Source: an uncultured Caulobacterales bacterium
Lineage (GTDB): Bacteria > Pseudomonadota > Alphaproteobacteria > Caulobacterales > Caulobacteraceae
Assembly (NCBI GenBank): GCA_903837135.1
Contig: CAILTK010000114.1
Coordinates: forward strand, 1 to 32,276
Reading direction: 5' to 3'
DNA length: 32,276 bases
A program made the translations under genes and the position numbers. This document shows, one piece after another, positions 1 through 10,049 of the stretch. The first letter of the stretch is position 1; every line of letters starts with the position of its first letter. Under the pieces are notes generated by a model. The model searched no databases. It was not told where the DNA came from and saw only the letters and a list, made by a program, of their open reading frames with translations.

Positions 1-29
1 GACGCGGCTTATCGCCCGGAACTGCTGGG

Positions 30-50
30 TCCTCGGGTCAAGCCCGAGGA
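30..50. repeat. Dispersed palindromic repeat (hairpin)
   Basis: A perfect 8-bp stem (30-37 with 43-50) closes a 5-base loop. No T-run follows, so it is not a classical terminator. From memory, the motif (on the minus strand a CATCCTCGGG/CCCGAGGATG-type palindrome) is a common scattered intergenic repeat in alphaproteobacterial genomes. It lies just past the 3' end of topA, so it could also stabilise that transcript. Bases 1-106 otherwise show no gene. Confidence 0.55.
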
Positions 51-106
51 TGACTGCCGTTGGGTTACGGTGTGACGTGGAACCGCTTGCGGGTTCGGCC
101 GGCCCC

Positions 107-2731
107 CTACGACGCCTTCTTGCGCGCGGCCGGCTTCTTGGCCGCGGCCTTCTTCGCCGGGGCCTTCTTCTTCGCGGCGCCGGACGAGGCCGCCTTGCGG
201 GCCGGCTTCTTGGTTCCCCCCTTGGCGGCGCGCTCGGCGAGCAGGGCCACGGCCTGCTCCATGGTCACCGCCTGCGGATCGCCGCCGCGCGGCACGTTGG
301 CGTTGATCCCGCCTGAGGCGATGTAGGGCCCATAGCGCCCCGACAGCACCCGCACGGGCTCGCCGGTTTCCGGGTGGGCGCCGAGGTCCTTCAGCGCCGC
401 CGCCTGGCCGCGCTGCGGCCGTCCGCCGCCGGCGCGCTTCTCGGCGATCAGGGTCACCGCCCGGTTCAACCCGACCTCGAACACCTCCTCGATGTCGCCG
501 AGGCTGGCGTAGGTCTTGCCGTGCTGCACATAGGGCCCATAGCGTCCGAGCCCCGCCAGGATCGGCTGGCCGTCCTCCGGATCGGCGCCCACCGTGCGCG
601 GCAGCGACAGCAGACGCAGCGCCTGGCTCAGGGTCAGCGTCGCCGGGGCCCAGCCCTTGGGCAGGGACGAGCGCAGCGGCTTGTCAGCCTCGCCAAGCCC
701 CGCCTCTTCGACGTAGGGCCCGAACCGGCCGATCTTCAGCAGCACCGGCTGGCCGCTCTCGGGATTGTGGCCGAGTTCGCGGTCGCCGCTTTCGGCGGCG
801 TCCTCCCCGCCCTCGGGCGAGGCCAGGGGACGGGTGTAGCGGCACTCCGGATAGTTGGAGCAGCCGATGAAGGCGCCGAACTTGCCGGTCTTCAGGCTGA
901 GCTTGCCGGTGCCGCAGGTCGGGCAGGCGCGCGGGTCGCTGCCGTCGCCCTTGTCGGGGAAGATCTGCGGCGCCAGCGCTTCGTTGAGCGCGTCGAGCAC
1001 CTGGCCGATGCGGATGTCGCCGAGTTCGCCGACGGCGGCGTGGAAGTCCTTCCAGAACTCGCGCAGCAGCACCTTCCAGTCGAGATCGCCGGCCGAAACG
1101 CGGTCGAGCTTCTCCTCGAGGTCGGCGGTGAAGTCGTATTCGACGTAGCGGCGGAAGAACTGCTCGAGGAAGGCGGTGACCAGCCGGCCCTTGTCCTCGG
1201 GGACGAACCGGTTCTTGTCCATGCGCACGTATTCGCGGTCGCGCAGCACGGCGAGGATGGAGGCGTAGGTGGACGGCCGGCCGATGCCGAGCTCCTCCAT
1301 CTTCTTGACCAGGCTGGCTTCCGAATAGCGCGGCGGCGGTTCGGTGAAGTGCTGGTCGGCCCGCGCCGCGTGCACCTTGGCCGCGGCGCCCTCGGCGACC
1401 AGCGGCAGGCGGCGGCTGTCGTCCTCGGCCTCGTCGGCCGACCCCTTGGCCACCTCGTCGCGGCCCTCCTCGTAGACGGCGAGATAGCCGTCGAACAGCA
1501 CCACCTGGCCGCTGGCTCTGAGGCCGGTGCGGCCATCGGCGGTCTCCAGGTCGATGGTGGTGCGTTCGATGCGGGCGGCCTCCATCTGACTGGCCATCAT
1601 CCGCTTCCAGATCAGCTCGTAGAGCCGGCCGAGATCGCCGTCGAGATGCAGCTGTTCGGGCCGGCGGGCCAGCGAGGTCGGCCGGATCGCCTCGTGCGCC
1701 TCCTGGGCGTTCTTCGCCTTGGCGCTGTAGATCCTGGCCTTTTCGGGCACATAGGCGGCGCCGTAGCGGTCGGCGATCACCTTGCGGGTCTCCTCGATCG
1801 CCTCGGGGGCGGAGGCGACGCCGTCGGTCCGCATGTAGGTGATCAGACCGCCGATCTCGTCGACGCCCTCGTAGAGCTTCTGCGCCGCCTGCATGGTGCG
1901 CTGGGCCGAGAAGCCGAGCTTGCGGGCCGCCTCCTGCTGCAGGGTCGAGGTGGTGAAGGGCGGGGCCGGGTTGCGCCGGCCGGGGCGCTTCTCCACCGAG
2001 GCGACCTTGAACTGGCCGGTCTCCACCGCCCGCCGGGCGTCCTCCGCCTCGTCGGCGTGCACAAGGTCGAACTTGTCGAGCTTCTTGCCGTCGAGCTTGG
2101 ACAGGCGGGCCAGGAAGGGATCGGAGCCGGCCGAGACGTCGGCCTCCACGGTCCAGTACTCGCGCGCCCGGAAGGCCTCGATCTCGGCCTCGCGCTCCAC
2201 CACCAGCCGCAGCGCCACCGACTGCACCCGGCCCGCCGACTTGGCGCCCGGGAGCTTGCGCCACAGCACCGGCGACAGGGTGAAGCCGACCAGATAGTCG
2301 AGCGCCCGGCGGGCGAGGTAGGCGTCGACGAGCTCCATGTCCACGTCGCGCGGCGACTTCATCGCCTCAGTGACGGCGGCCTTGGTGATGGCGTTGAACA
2401 CCACCCGCTGGACCTTGGCGTCCTTCAGCACCCGCTTCTGTTTCAGCACCTCGAGCACGTGCCAGGAGATGGCCTCCCCTTCCCGGTCCGGGTCGGTGGC
2501 GAGGATCAGCCGGTCGGCGCCCTTCATGGCGGCGGCGATGTCGCTGAGCCGCTTCTGCGCCTTGCCGTCGACCTCCCAGCTCATGGCGAAGTCGTCGTCC
2601 GGCCGCACGCTGCCGTCCTTGGAGGGCAGGTCGCGCACGTGGCCGTACGACGCCAGAACGGTGTAGTCCGGGCCGAGGTACTTGTTGATGGTCTTGGCCT
2701 TGGCCGGGCTCTCGACGACGACGACGTTCAT
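107..2731 (-). CDS. topA: DNA topoisomerase I (type IA)
   Basis: This enzyme relaxes negative supercoils by nicking and religating one strand. The 874-residue protein opens with a TOPRIM domain (VVVVESPAKAKT at 3-14; acidic DPDRE at 80-84). The nucleophile is Tyr299 in GLITYMRTDG. One intact four-Cys zinc finger follows (Cys602, 605, 623, 629), then several cysteine-free C-terminal repeats with GRFGPY/GRYGPY cores. It ends in a Lys/Ala-rich tail of the kind seen in alphaproteobacterial TopA, probably for DNA binding. I chose the ATG at 2731 because the protein then begins MNVVVVESPAKAK as in the family; an in-frame GTG at 2749 is the alternative. A TATTAT-like -10 lies close upstream, so the leader may be very short. 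The divergent neighbour is rpmG. Confidence 0.97.
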   Translation of the reverse strand: MNVVVVESPAKAKTINKYLGPDYTVLASYGHVRDLPSKDGSVRPDDDFAMSWEVDGKAQKRLSDIAAAMKGADRLILATDPDREGEAISWHVLEVLKQKRVLKDAKVQRVVFNAITKAAVTEAMKSPRDVDMELVDAYLARRALDYLVGFTLSPVLWRKLPGAKSAGRVQSVALRLVVEREAEIEAFRAREYWTVEADVSAGSDPFLARLSKLDGKKLDKFDLVHADEAEDARRAVETGQFKVASVEKRPGRRNPAPPFTTSTLQQEAARKLGFSAQRTMQAAQKLYEGVDEIGGLITYMRTDGVASAPEAIEETRKVIADRYGAAYVPEKARIYSAKAKNAQEAHEAIRPTSLARRPEQLHLDGDLGRLYELIWKRMMASQMEAARIERTTIDLETADGRTGLRASGQVVLFDGYLAVYEEGRDEVAKGSADEAEDDSRRLPLVAEGAAAKVHAARADQHFTEPPPRYSEASLVKKMEELGIGRPSTYASILAVLRDREYVRMDKNRFVPEDKGRLVTAFLEQFFRRYVEYDFTADLEEKLDRVSAGDLDWKVLLREFWKDFHAAVGELGDIRIGQVLDALNEALAPQIFPDKGDGSDPRACPTCGTGKLSLKTGKFGAFIGCSNYPECRYTRPLASPEGGEDAAESGDRELGHNPESGQPVLLKIGRFGPYVEEAGLGEADKPLRSSLPKGWAPATLTLSQALRLLSLPRTVGADPEDGQPILAGLGRYGPYVQHGKTYASLGDIEEVFEVGLNRAVTLIAEKRAGGGRPQRGQAAALKDLGAHPETGEPVRVLSGRYGPYIASGGINANVPRGGDPQAVTMEQAVALLAERAAKGGTKKPARKAASSGAAKKKAPAKKAAAKKPAARKKAS

Positions 2732-2867
2732 GCTGTGGGGAGATCTCACTCTATAATACGCGGCGTTTGCGACGCAGCAGAGGCGCGAAGGTGGGGGCCG
2801 CCCCCCTGCTCTGTCAACGGATCGCGGTTCATAGGCCGCAGAAGATCGACGGCGGGGCCGCGCCCCG

Positions 2868-2895
2868 TTGACTTCCTGTCCTGCCTGAGTATTGT
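2868..2895 (+). promoter_or_regulatory. Sigma-70-type promoter of rpmG
   Basis: TTGACT (2868-2873) and TATTGT (2890-2895) are separated by 16 bases. This places a transcript start near 2902, about 50 bases before the rpmG ATG. The match to the housekeeping consensus is good for such GC-rich DNA, and the position fits a single-gene ribosomal protein transcript that ends at the hairpin at 3148-3172. Confidence 0.6.
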
Positions 2896-2952
2896 CCGCG
2901 CCTTCCGTTTTCCCGGCCTCCCGCCGGCCTTTCTCACGCCCGCAGGTACGCC

Positions 2953-3120
2953 ATGGCCAAGCCAGCTTCGATCAAGATCCGCCTCAACTCCTCGGCGGAC
3001 ACCGGGTTCTTCTACGTCACCAAGAAGAACGCCCGCACGAAGACCGACAAGCTCGTGCTGAAGAAGTACGATCCGGTGGTGCGCAAGCACGTCGAATTCC
3101 GCGAAGGCAAGATCAAGTAG
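2953..3120 (+). CDS. rpmG: 50S ribosomal protein L33
   Basis: This is a small basic protein of the large ribosomal subunit. The 55-residue product starts [20 protein letters not shown] and contains [21 protein letters not shown], the hallmark L33 sequence. Its length is normal for the family. The Cys pairs of zinc-binding L33 forms are absent, so this is the cysteine-free type usual in proteobacteria. The gene has a recognisable promoter (2868-2895) and a strong intrinsic terminator 28 bases after the stop, so it appears to be monocistronic. Divergent topA lies upstream. Confidence 0.97.
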   Translation: MAKPASIKIRLNSSADTGFFYVTKKNARTKTDKLVLKKYDPVVRKHVEFREGKIK

Positions 3121-3147
3121 GATCGCGCGCCATCGCCGACGTTTGGA

Positions 3148-3172
3148 CGCCCGGGTTCGCCCGGGCGTTTTT
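3148..3172 (+). terminator. Intrinsic terminator of rpmG
   Basis: An 8-bp perfect GC stem (3148-3155 with 3160-3167) with a TTCG loop is followed directly by TTTTT (3168-3172). This is a textbook rho-independent terminator 28 bases after the rpmG stop codon. Confidence 0.9.
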
Positions 3173-3253
3173 CGTTTCCGGACGGACGGTCGGCGGTCGG
3201 TCGCTCTCCATGCCGCGGTAAAGAGATAATCCTTGACCGAACGAATTATTCGG

Positions 3254-3301
3254 CATCAACAATGTCACTTCGCGGGAATAGTTTCCCGTGACATTTTGAT
3301 G
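3254..3301 (+). promoter_or_regulatory. Long inverted repeat / stem-loop before the 101-residue unknown gene
   Basis: Arm 3254-3268 pairs with arm 3288-3301: 14 base pairs with one bulged C. A second inner stem, GGGAA/TTCCC (74-78 with 83-87 of the 3200s), lies on top of it. There is no T-run, so it is unlikely to be a terminator. A further small palindrome, CGAAT-T-ATTCG, sits at 3243-3253, and a TTGACC box at 3233-3238 could be a -35 element. The repeat ends 13 bases before the ATG at 3315. It could be an RNA structure in the leader or an operator; the sequence does not decide between them. Confidence 0.5.
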
Positions 3302-3314
3302 CGGGGAGCTTGAC

Positions 3315-3620
3315 ATGGCGCAGCGGTTCCGTTTCGAGCAGGCGGTCGAGATACTCGATAAGATCTCGCACACCCCCGGAGGGGGAGACATCTTCGATTT
3401 CCGGGAATCCATGGAGGTGATCGTGCTCGATCACTATCCCAATACGGCCTCCGACGCCGAGGCGATCCTGAACACCCTGATGCTCAACGTCGAGGCCGGC
3501 CCCCGGCCGGACGGGCGCGATCTCCAGGCGCTGATCAACCTCAAGCGGTGGTGCAGCAGCCTGGCGGACAAGGAACAAGGTCTCTCGTCCGACATGGACG
3601 TGTCGCTGCCGAACGTCTGA
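3315..3620 (+). CDS. Uncharacterised 101-residue protein
   Basis: I do not recognise the family. The protein is soluble-looking, with no signal peptide or membrane segment and a single Cys (in KRWCSSLADK). It is mixed in charge and probably mostly helical. A Gly-rich turn (HTPGGGDIF) follows the first predicted helix. A GGGGAG ribosome-binding site lies at about 3302-3307, well spaced from the ATG. The gene points at pleD and its stop is only 13 bases from the pleD stop (convergent). Codon use resembles its neighbours, so I see no sign of recent transfer. The strong stem-loop in its leader suggests its expression is controlled. A link to the DivK/PleD pathway is suggested only by position. 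Confidence 0.75.
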   Translation: MAQRFRFEQAVEILDKISHTPGGGDIFDFRESMEVIVLDHYPNTASDAEAILNTLMLNVEAGPRPDGRDLQALINLKRWCSSLADKEQGLSSDMDVSLPNV

Positions 3621-3633
3621 ACCACCCGGCGAT

Positions 3634-4998
<1,365 letters not shown>

Positions 4999-5007
4999 GA
5001 AGGATAC

Positions 5008-5373
5008 CTACCCCAGGAAGCGTCGTACGGTGTCGAGGAAGAAGGAGACGGAGATGGGCTTGGAGATGTAGGCCTCGCAGCCCCCGTCCCGAATCCGCTC
5101 CTCGTCGCCCTTCATGGCGAAGGCGGTCACCGCCACCACAGGAATATGGCTCAGCTCGTCATCCTCTTTCAGCCACTTGGTCACCTCCAGGCCGGAAATC
5201 TCCGGCAGCTGGATGTCCATGAGAATCAGGTCGGGCTGATGCAAGCGGGCCAGGGCGAGCGCCTGCAAGCCCTCGCGCGTCTGCAAGGTCTCGTATCCCT
5301 GAGCATCGAGAAGATCATGAAAAAGCTTCATGTTCAGCTCGTTATCCTCAACGATGAGGACTTTCTTGGTCAT
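5008..5373 (-). CDS. divK: Single-domain response regulator DivK
   Basis: DivK is the essential cell-fate regulator that, when phosphorylated, allosterically switches DivJ, PleC and DivL and so lowers CtrA activity. The 121-residue product is a lone receiver domain: acidic pocket Glu9/Asp10, phospho-acceptor Asp53 ([13 protein letters not shown]), the [10 protein letters not shown] loop and the SKP lysine near residue 104. The sequence is nearly identical to Caulobacter DivK through [23 protein letters not shown] (given from memory). I chose the ATG at 5373, which gives the canonical [16 protein letters not shown] start; a longer frame to 5424 exists but adds residues the family lacks. It leads the divK-pleD operon, and a CtrA-like half-site pair lies upstream at 5459-5473. 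Confidence 0.97.
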   Translation of the reverse strand: MTKKVLIVEDNELNMKLFHDLLDAQGYETLQTREGLQALALARLHQPDLILMDIQLPEISGLEVTKWLKEDDELSHIPVVAVTAFAMKGDEERIRDGGCEAYISKPISVSFFLDTVRRFLG

Positions 5374-5458
5374 CATTCCGCGCCATGGGCTCGATATGAG
5401 CGGGGGGTGAGACGAAGCCTTCACCCCTTCTTCTCCGAGGCTTGTTGCATGGATATCC

Positions 5459-5473
5459 TTAAATCGGAGTTGA
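5459..5473 (-). promoter_or_regulatory. Candidate CtrA box upstream of divK
   Basis: TTAA (5459-5462), seven bases, then TTGA (5470-5473) matches the CtrA consensus TTAA-N7-TTAA at seven of eight positions. It lies about 86 bases before the divK ATG and 17 bases before the divergent ATG at 5490. divK is a known CtrA target in Caulobacter, which supports the call, but one near-match is not proof. Confidence 0.5.
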
Positions 5474-5489
5474 GGTTGAGGGAGACCCC

Positions 5490-6143
5490 ATGAAGCCCGT
5501 CGATGACGCGATCGTCGGTCCGGAGGATGCGGTGGTGGATCCGTCGCGGGGCCTGGCCATCATAGACGTGGACGAGGTGCTCGCCCTGTTCATCGCCGGC
5601 TTCGCGCGGTTCCTGGGGCTGCACGGCTATGACTTCCGGCTGACCACCTACGGGCTGCTCAACAACATCTTCGTGGCCGGCGGCGAGGCCCAGCCGGACA
5701 AGGACCAGGCCAAGGCCCTGTTCGACCGCTTCTTCTCGCACGGGTGCGGCGACCTCGATCCGGCGCCGGGCGCCGTCGACGGCCTCGTCTCCCTGGCGGC
5801 CCTGGCCGACGTGGTGATCCTGACCAACGCCCCCGAATCGGCGCGCGCGCTACGCGGGGGCTGGCTCAAGCAGCATGGCATGCCCTATCCGATGATCATC
5901 AATCAGGGCCCCAAGGGCCCAGCCGTCAGGACCCTGGCGGATCGCGTGGGCGGCCCGGTGATGTTCGTGGATGATCTATTGTCCAACCTCGATTCGGTGG
6001 CCGAGACGGCCCCGCGGGTCACCCGCGTGCACATGATCGCCGACCCGGCCCTGCGCGTGCTGGCCCCTACCAGCCCCCGCCATCGCCGGATCGACGACTG
6101 GAGCCAGCTCGTGCGCGTGGCCCGGGACGAGGTGTTCGTTTGA
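5490..6143 (+). CDS. HAD-superfamily hydrolase
   Basis: This is a 217-residue haloacid-dehalogenase-fold protein, probably a phosphatase. Motif I is DVDEV, with nucleophile Asp26 and general acid Asp28. Motif II is VVILTN near residue 110, a motif-III lysine sits in NQGPKGPAV, and motif IV is FVDDLLSN near 165. A cap insertion (about 40-85) separates motifs I and II. The substrate cannot be read from the sequence. The stop overlaps the TTG start of the sugar kinase that follows, so the two are co-translated, which makes a sugar phosphate a reasonable but unproven substrate. It is divergent from divK across a 116-base intergenic region. Confidence 0.85.
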   Translation: MKPVDDAIVGPEDAVVDPSRGLAIIDVDEVLALFIAGFARFLGLHGYDFRLTTYGLLNNIFVAGGEAQPDKDQAKALFDRFFSHGCGDLDPAPGAVDGLVSLAALADVVILTNAPESARALRGGWLKQHGMPYPMIINQGPKGPAVRTLADRVGGPVMFVDDLLSNLDSVAETAPRVTRVHMIADPALRVLAPTSPRHRRIDDWSQLVRVARDEVFV

Positions 6144-7045
6144 TCCGCATCGGCGTCGATTTCGGCGGCACCAAGATCGAAGCGGCGGCGCTGGGTCGCG
6201 ACGGCCAGTTCCTCGCCCGCGTGCGCAAGCCCAATCCGGGCGGCTATGACGCGGCGCTGGCCACGGTCCGCGACCTGGTGGCGGAGGCCGAACGAGAGGC
6301 CGGCGGAACGGTCGCCCATGTGGGCGTCGGCATACCGGGCTCGCTGTCGCCCAGGACCGGGCTGGTGCGCAACGCCAACACCACCTGGCTCAACGGCCGG
6401 CCGTTCGACCGCGATCTCGCCACGGCGCTCGCGCGCCCCGTGCGGGTGGCCAACGACGCCAACTGCTTCACCCTGTCCGAAGCGGTGGACGGGGCCGGCG
6501 CGGGCGCCAAGGTCGTGTTCGGGGTGATCATCGGCACCGGCTGCGGCGGCGGCGTGGCGACCAGCGGCGTGCTGCACGAGGGGCCGAACGGCATCGCCGG
6601 CGAACTCGGCCACGCGCCCCTGCCCTGGCCGAGCGCCGACGAGCGCGGCGCGCACACCTGCTGGTGCGGCCGCACCGACTGCCTGGAGACCTGGATCGCC
6701 GGCCCGGCCTTCCTGGCCGATTTCCGTCTGCACGGCGGACAGGCGACCTCTGCGGCGGAGGGGGTCGAGCTTGCCCGCGCGGGCGACGTCGTGGCGGCCG
6801 CCGCCCTCGACCGCTACCTCAGCCGGCTCGGGCGGGCCCTGGCCATGGTCTGCGACGTGCTCGATCCGGACGTGTTCGTGCTCGGCGGCGGCATGTCGAA
6901 CGTGACCGAGATCTACGACCGCGTCCCGGCGACCGTGGCCCGCTACATGTTCTCCGACATCTACGAGACCCGCATCGTCCCGGCCAAATACGGCGACAGC
7001 TCCGGCGTCCGCGGCGCCGCCTGGCTCTGGCCGTGGGAAGCCTGA
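6140..7045 (+). CDS. mak: ROK-family fructokinase
   Basis: This is an ATP-dependent sugar kinase. Its sequence tracks E. coli Mak (manno(fructo)kinase) along its whole length: DFGGTKIE phosphate loop at 7-14, VGIPGSLSP at about 63-71, VRNANTTWLNG at 76-86, the catalytic Asp106 in ANDANC, GTGCGGG at 132-138, and a structural zinc site (His158, Cys174, Cys176, Cys181). It closes with GDSSGVRGAAWLWP, as in Mak. The 301-residue length is normal. Translation starts at TTG 6140, which overlaps the preceding stop (TTGA); no in-frame ATG comes before the phosphate loop. Product fructose 6-phosphate enters central metabolism. The identity as a ROK kinase is firm; the preferred sugar is inferred from the resemblance to Mak. 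Confidence 0.92.
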   Translation: MIRIGVDFGGTKIEAAALGRDGQFLARVRKPNPGGYDAALATVRDLVAEAEREAGGTVAHVGVGIPGSLSPRTGLVRNANTTWLNGRPFDRDLATALARPVRVANDANCFTLSEAVDGAGAGAKVVFGVIIGTGCGGGVATSGVLHEGPNGIAGELGHAPLPWPSADERGAHTCWCGRTDCLETWIAGPAFLADFRLHGGQATSAAEGVELARAGDVVAAAALDRYLSRLGRALAMVCDVLDPDVFVLGGGMSNVTEIYDRVPATVARYMFSDIYETRIVPAKYGDSSGVRGAAWLWPWEA

Positions 7046-7057
7046 GCCACCCCGAGG

Positions 7058-7209
7058 CTCCCGTCCTCCCCGAGGGGGGAAGGGCTGGGGTTGGGGGTGC
7101 ACGCACCGCCGCCAAGGTGAAGGGCGCGGGAGGCGCCTCACAGTCTGATTCACCACCGAGGTGCACCCACCCCCTCTCCCGGCCTCTCCCCCCTCGAGAG
7201 GGAGAGGAG
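7058..7209. repeat. Bipartite palindromic element, copy A
   Basis: This is an imperfect inverted repeat of about 152 bp. The left part (7058-7102) and right part (7160-7209) are complementary through GGGGTTGGGGGTGCAC and GTGCACCCACCCCCTCTCCC, and each part carries its own C-run/G-run hairpin. The core contains GGAGGCGCCTCAC. Copy B at 27490-27640 shares both arms and the core GGCGCCTCA. It fills the gap between mak and dinB, and its right end (GGGAGAGGAG) is the only purine-rich stretch before the dinB start. It is probably a non-autonomous, MITE-like repeat. Confidence 0.75.
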
Positions 7210-7223
7210 ATCGTGGCGTGGTC

Positions 7224-8540
7224 ATGATCACCGCCCTCTGCCGCGACTGCCTGTGGACGGGCGAGAGCCAGCCCGCGCGCTGTCCCGCCTGTGGCTCGCC
7301 GCGCGTCGTGCGTCACGCCGAGCTCGGCGCCCTGGCCATCGCCCACCTCGACTGCGACGCCTTCTACGCCTCGGTGGAGAAGCGCGACCGGCCCGAGCTG
7401 CGCGACCGGCCGGTGATCGTCGGCGGCGGGCGGCGGGGGGTGGTGACCACCGCCTGCTACATCGCCCGCACCTACGGCGCCCGCTCGGCCATGCCGATGT
7501 TCAAGGCGCTGCAGCTCTGTCCGGACGCGGTGGTGATCAAGCCGGACTTCACCAAGTACAGCTTCGAGAGCAAGCGCATCATGGCCCTGCTGCGCGGCCT
7601 GACGCCGCTGGTGCAGCCCCTGTCGCTCGACGAGGCCTGGCTCGACCTTTCGGGCACCGAGCGGCTCAACGGCGGGCCGCCCGCCTGGGTGCTGGCGCGT
7701 GCGCAGGCCGAGATCGAGCGCCAGACCGGCCTCACGATTTCGGTCGGCCTGGCGGCCAACAAATTCCTGGCCAAGATCGCCTCCGACCTCGACAAGCCGC
7801 GCGGCTTCGCCGTGATCGGCGCCGAGGCCCAGGCCTTCCTGGCCGACAAGCCGGTCGGCATCCTGCCCGGCGTCGGTCCGGTGTTCGTCAAGTCGCTGAA
7901 CGCCGCCGGATTCACCAGCGTCGGCGACCTCGCCCGCGCCGACCCCCGGCGGCTGGCCGACTCCTTCGGGTCGGGCGGGTTGCGGCTGCACCGGCTGGCC
8001 CACGGCCAGGACGTGCGCGAGGTCGACCCCGACAGCGAGCGCAAGTCGATCTCGGCCGAGACCACCTTCAACGTCGACCTGGATCGGCTGTCGGACCTCG
8101 AGGACCAGCTCTGGCCCCTGTGCGAGAAGGTCGGCGAACGCACCCGGCGCGGCGAGACCACCGGCCGGGTGGTGACGTTGAAGCTGCGCACGGCCGACTT
8201 TCGCATCCTCACCCGCCGCCGCACCCTGCCGACGCCGACGCAGACCGCCCGCGTCCTGTTCGCCACCGCGCGCGACCTGCTCCGCGCCGAGGTCGATGGG
8301 CGGCGTTTCCGGCTGATCGGCGTCGGCCTGTCCGATTTCGCCGACGGGGCGGCGGAGGCGGTGCTGTTCGATCCCCAGGACGAGGGCCGCGCCCTGACCA
8401 CCGAAACCGCCGTGGATCAGCTGCGCGCGCGCTTCGGCAAGGCGGCGGTCGTCACCGGGCGGGCCTTGCGCAGCGGCGAGACTCCCGGCCGCGAGGTCAC
8501 CCTGCGCGACGCTCTGGAAAGCGATCCGGATTCGTCCTAA
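7224..8540 (+). CDS. dinB: DNA polymerase IV (Y family) with N-terminal zinc ribbon
   Basis: This is an error-prone translesion polymerase. The 438-residue protein begins with two CxxC pairs (Cys6/Cys9 and Cys20/Cys23), a zinc-ribbon pattern absent from E. coli DinB. The palm then starts at HLDCDAFYASVE (41-52; metal ligand Asp43, with Tyr48 near the steric gate), and the second catalytic acidic pair is in LSLDEAWLDLSG (near 135-146). Helix-hairpin-helix (LPGVGPVFVKSLNAAG) and little-finger regions follow. The ATG at 7224 keeps the ribbon intact; GGAGAGGAGA at 7201-7210 is the best ribosome-binding site, though slightly far. No C-terminal beta-clamp motif stands out. The next gene starts 36 bases later. 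Confidence 0.95.
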   Translation: MITALCRDCLWTGESQPARCPACGSPRVVRHAELGALAIAHLDCDAFYASVEKRDRPELRDRPVIVGGGRRGVVTTACYIARTYGARSAMPMFKALQLCPDAVVIKPDFTKYSFESKRIMALLRGLTPLVQPLSLDEAWLDLSGTERLNGGPPAWVLARAQAEIERQTGLTISVGLAANKFLAKIASDLDKPRGFAVIGAEAQAFLADKPVGILPGVGPVFVKSLNAAGFTSVGDLARADPRRLADSFGSGGLRLHRLAHGQDVREVDPDSERKSISAETTFNVDLDRLSDLEDQLWPLCEKVGERTRRGETTGRVVTLKLRTADFRILTRRRTLPTPTQTARVLFATARDLLRAEVDGRRFRLIGVGLSDFADGAAEAVLFDPQDEGRALTTETAVDQLRARFGKAAVVTGRALRSGETPGREVTLRDALESDPDSS

Positions 8541-8576
8541 CCATCCCTGCTGGGTCGACGGTCGAGGGGGACGGGC

Positions 8577-10045
<1,469 letters not shown>

Positions 10046-10049
<4 letters not shown>

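Noticed and set aside
374-3061. An 895-codon open frame opposite topA, running into the rpmG region
   Set aside because: It is antisense to the clear topA gene, has low-complexity Ala/Gly/Arg/Leu composition and no family signature; it is a product of high GC content.
5374-5424. N-terminal extension of DivK by 17 residues
   Set aside because: DivK in the family begins [11 protein letters not shown]; the extra residues are not conserved and would use promoter-proximal DNA.
7058-7209. Palindromic elements read as CRISPR or intrinsic terminators
   Set aside because: There are no regularly spaced direct repeats with unique spacers, and no T-runs follow the stems; two distant near-copies fit a dispersed repeat better.
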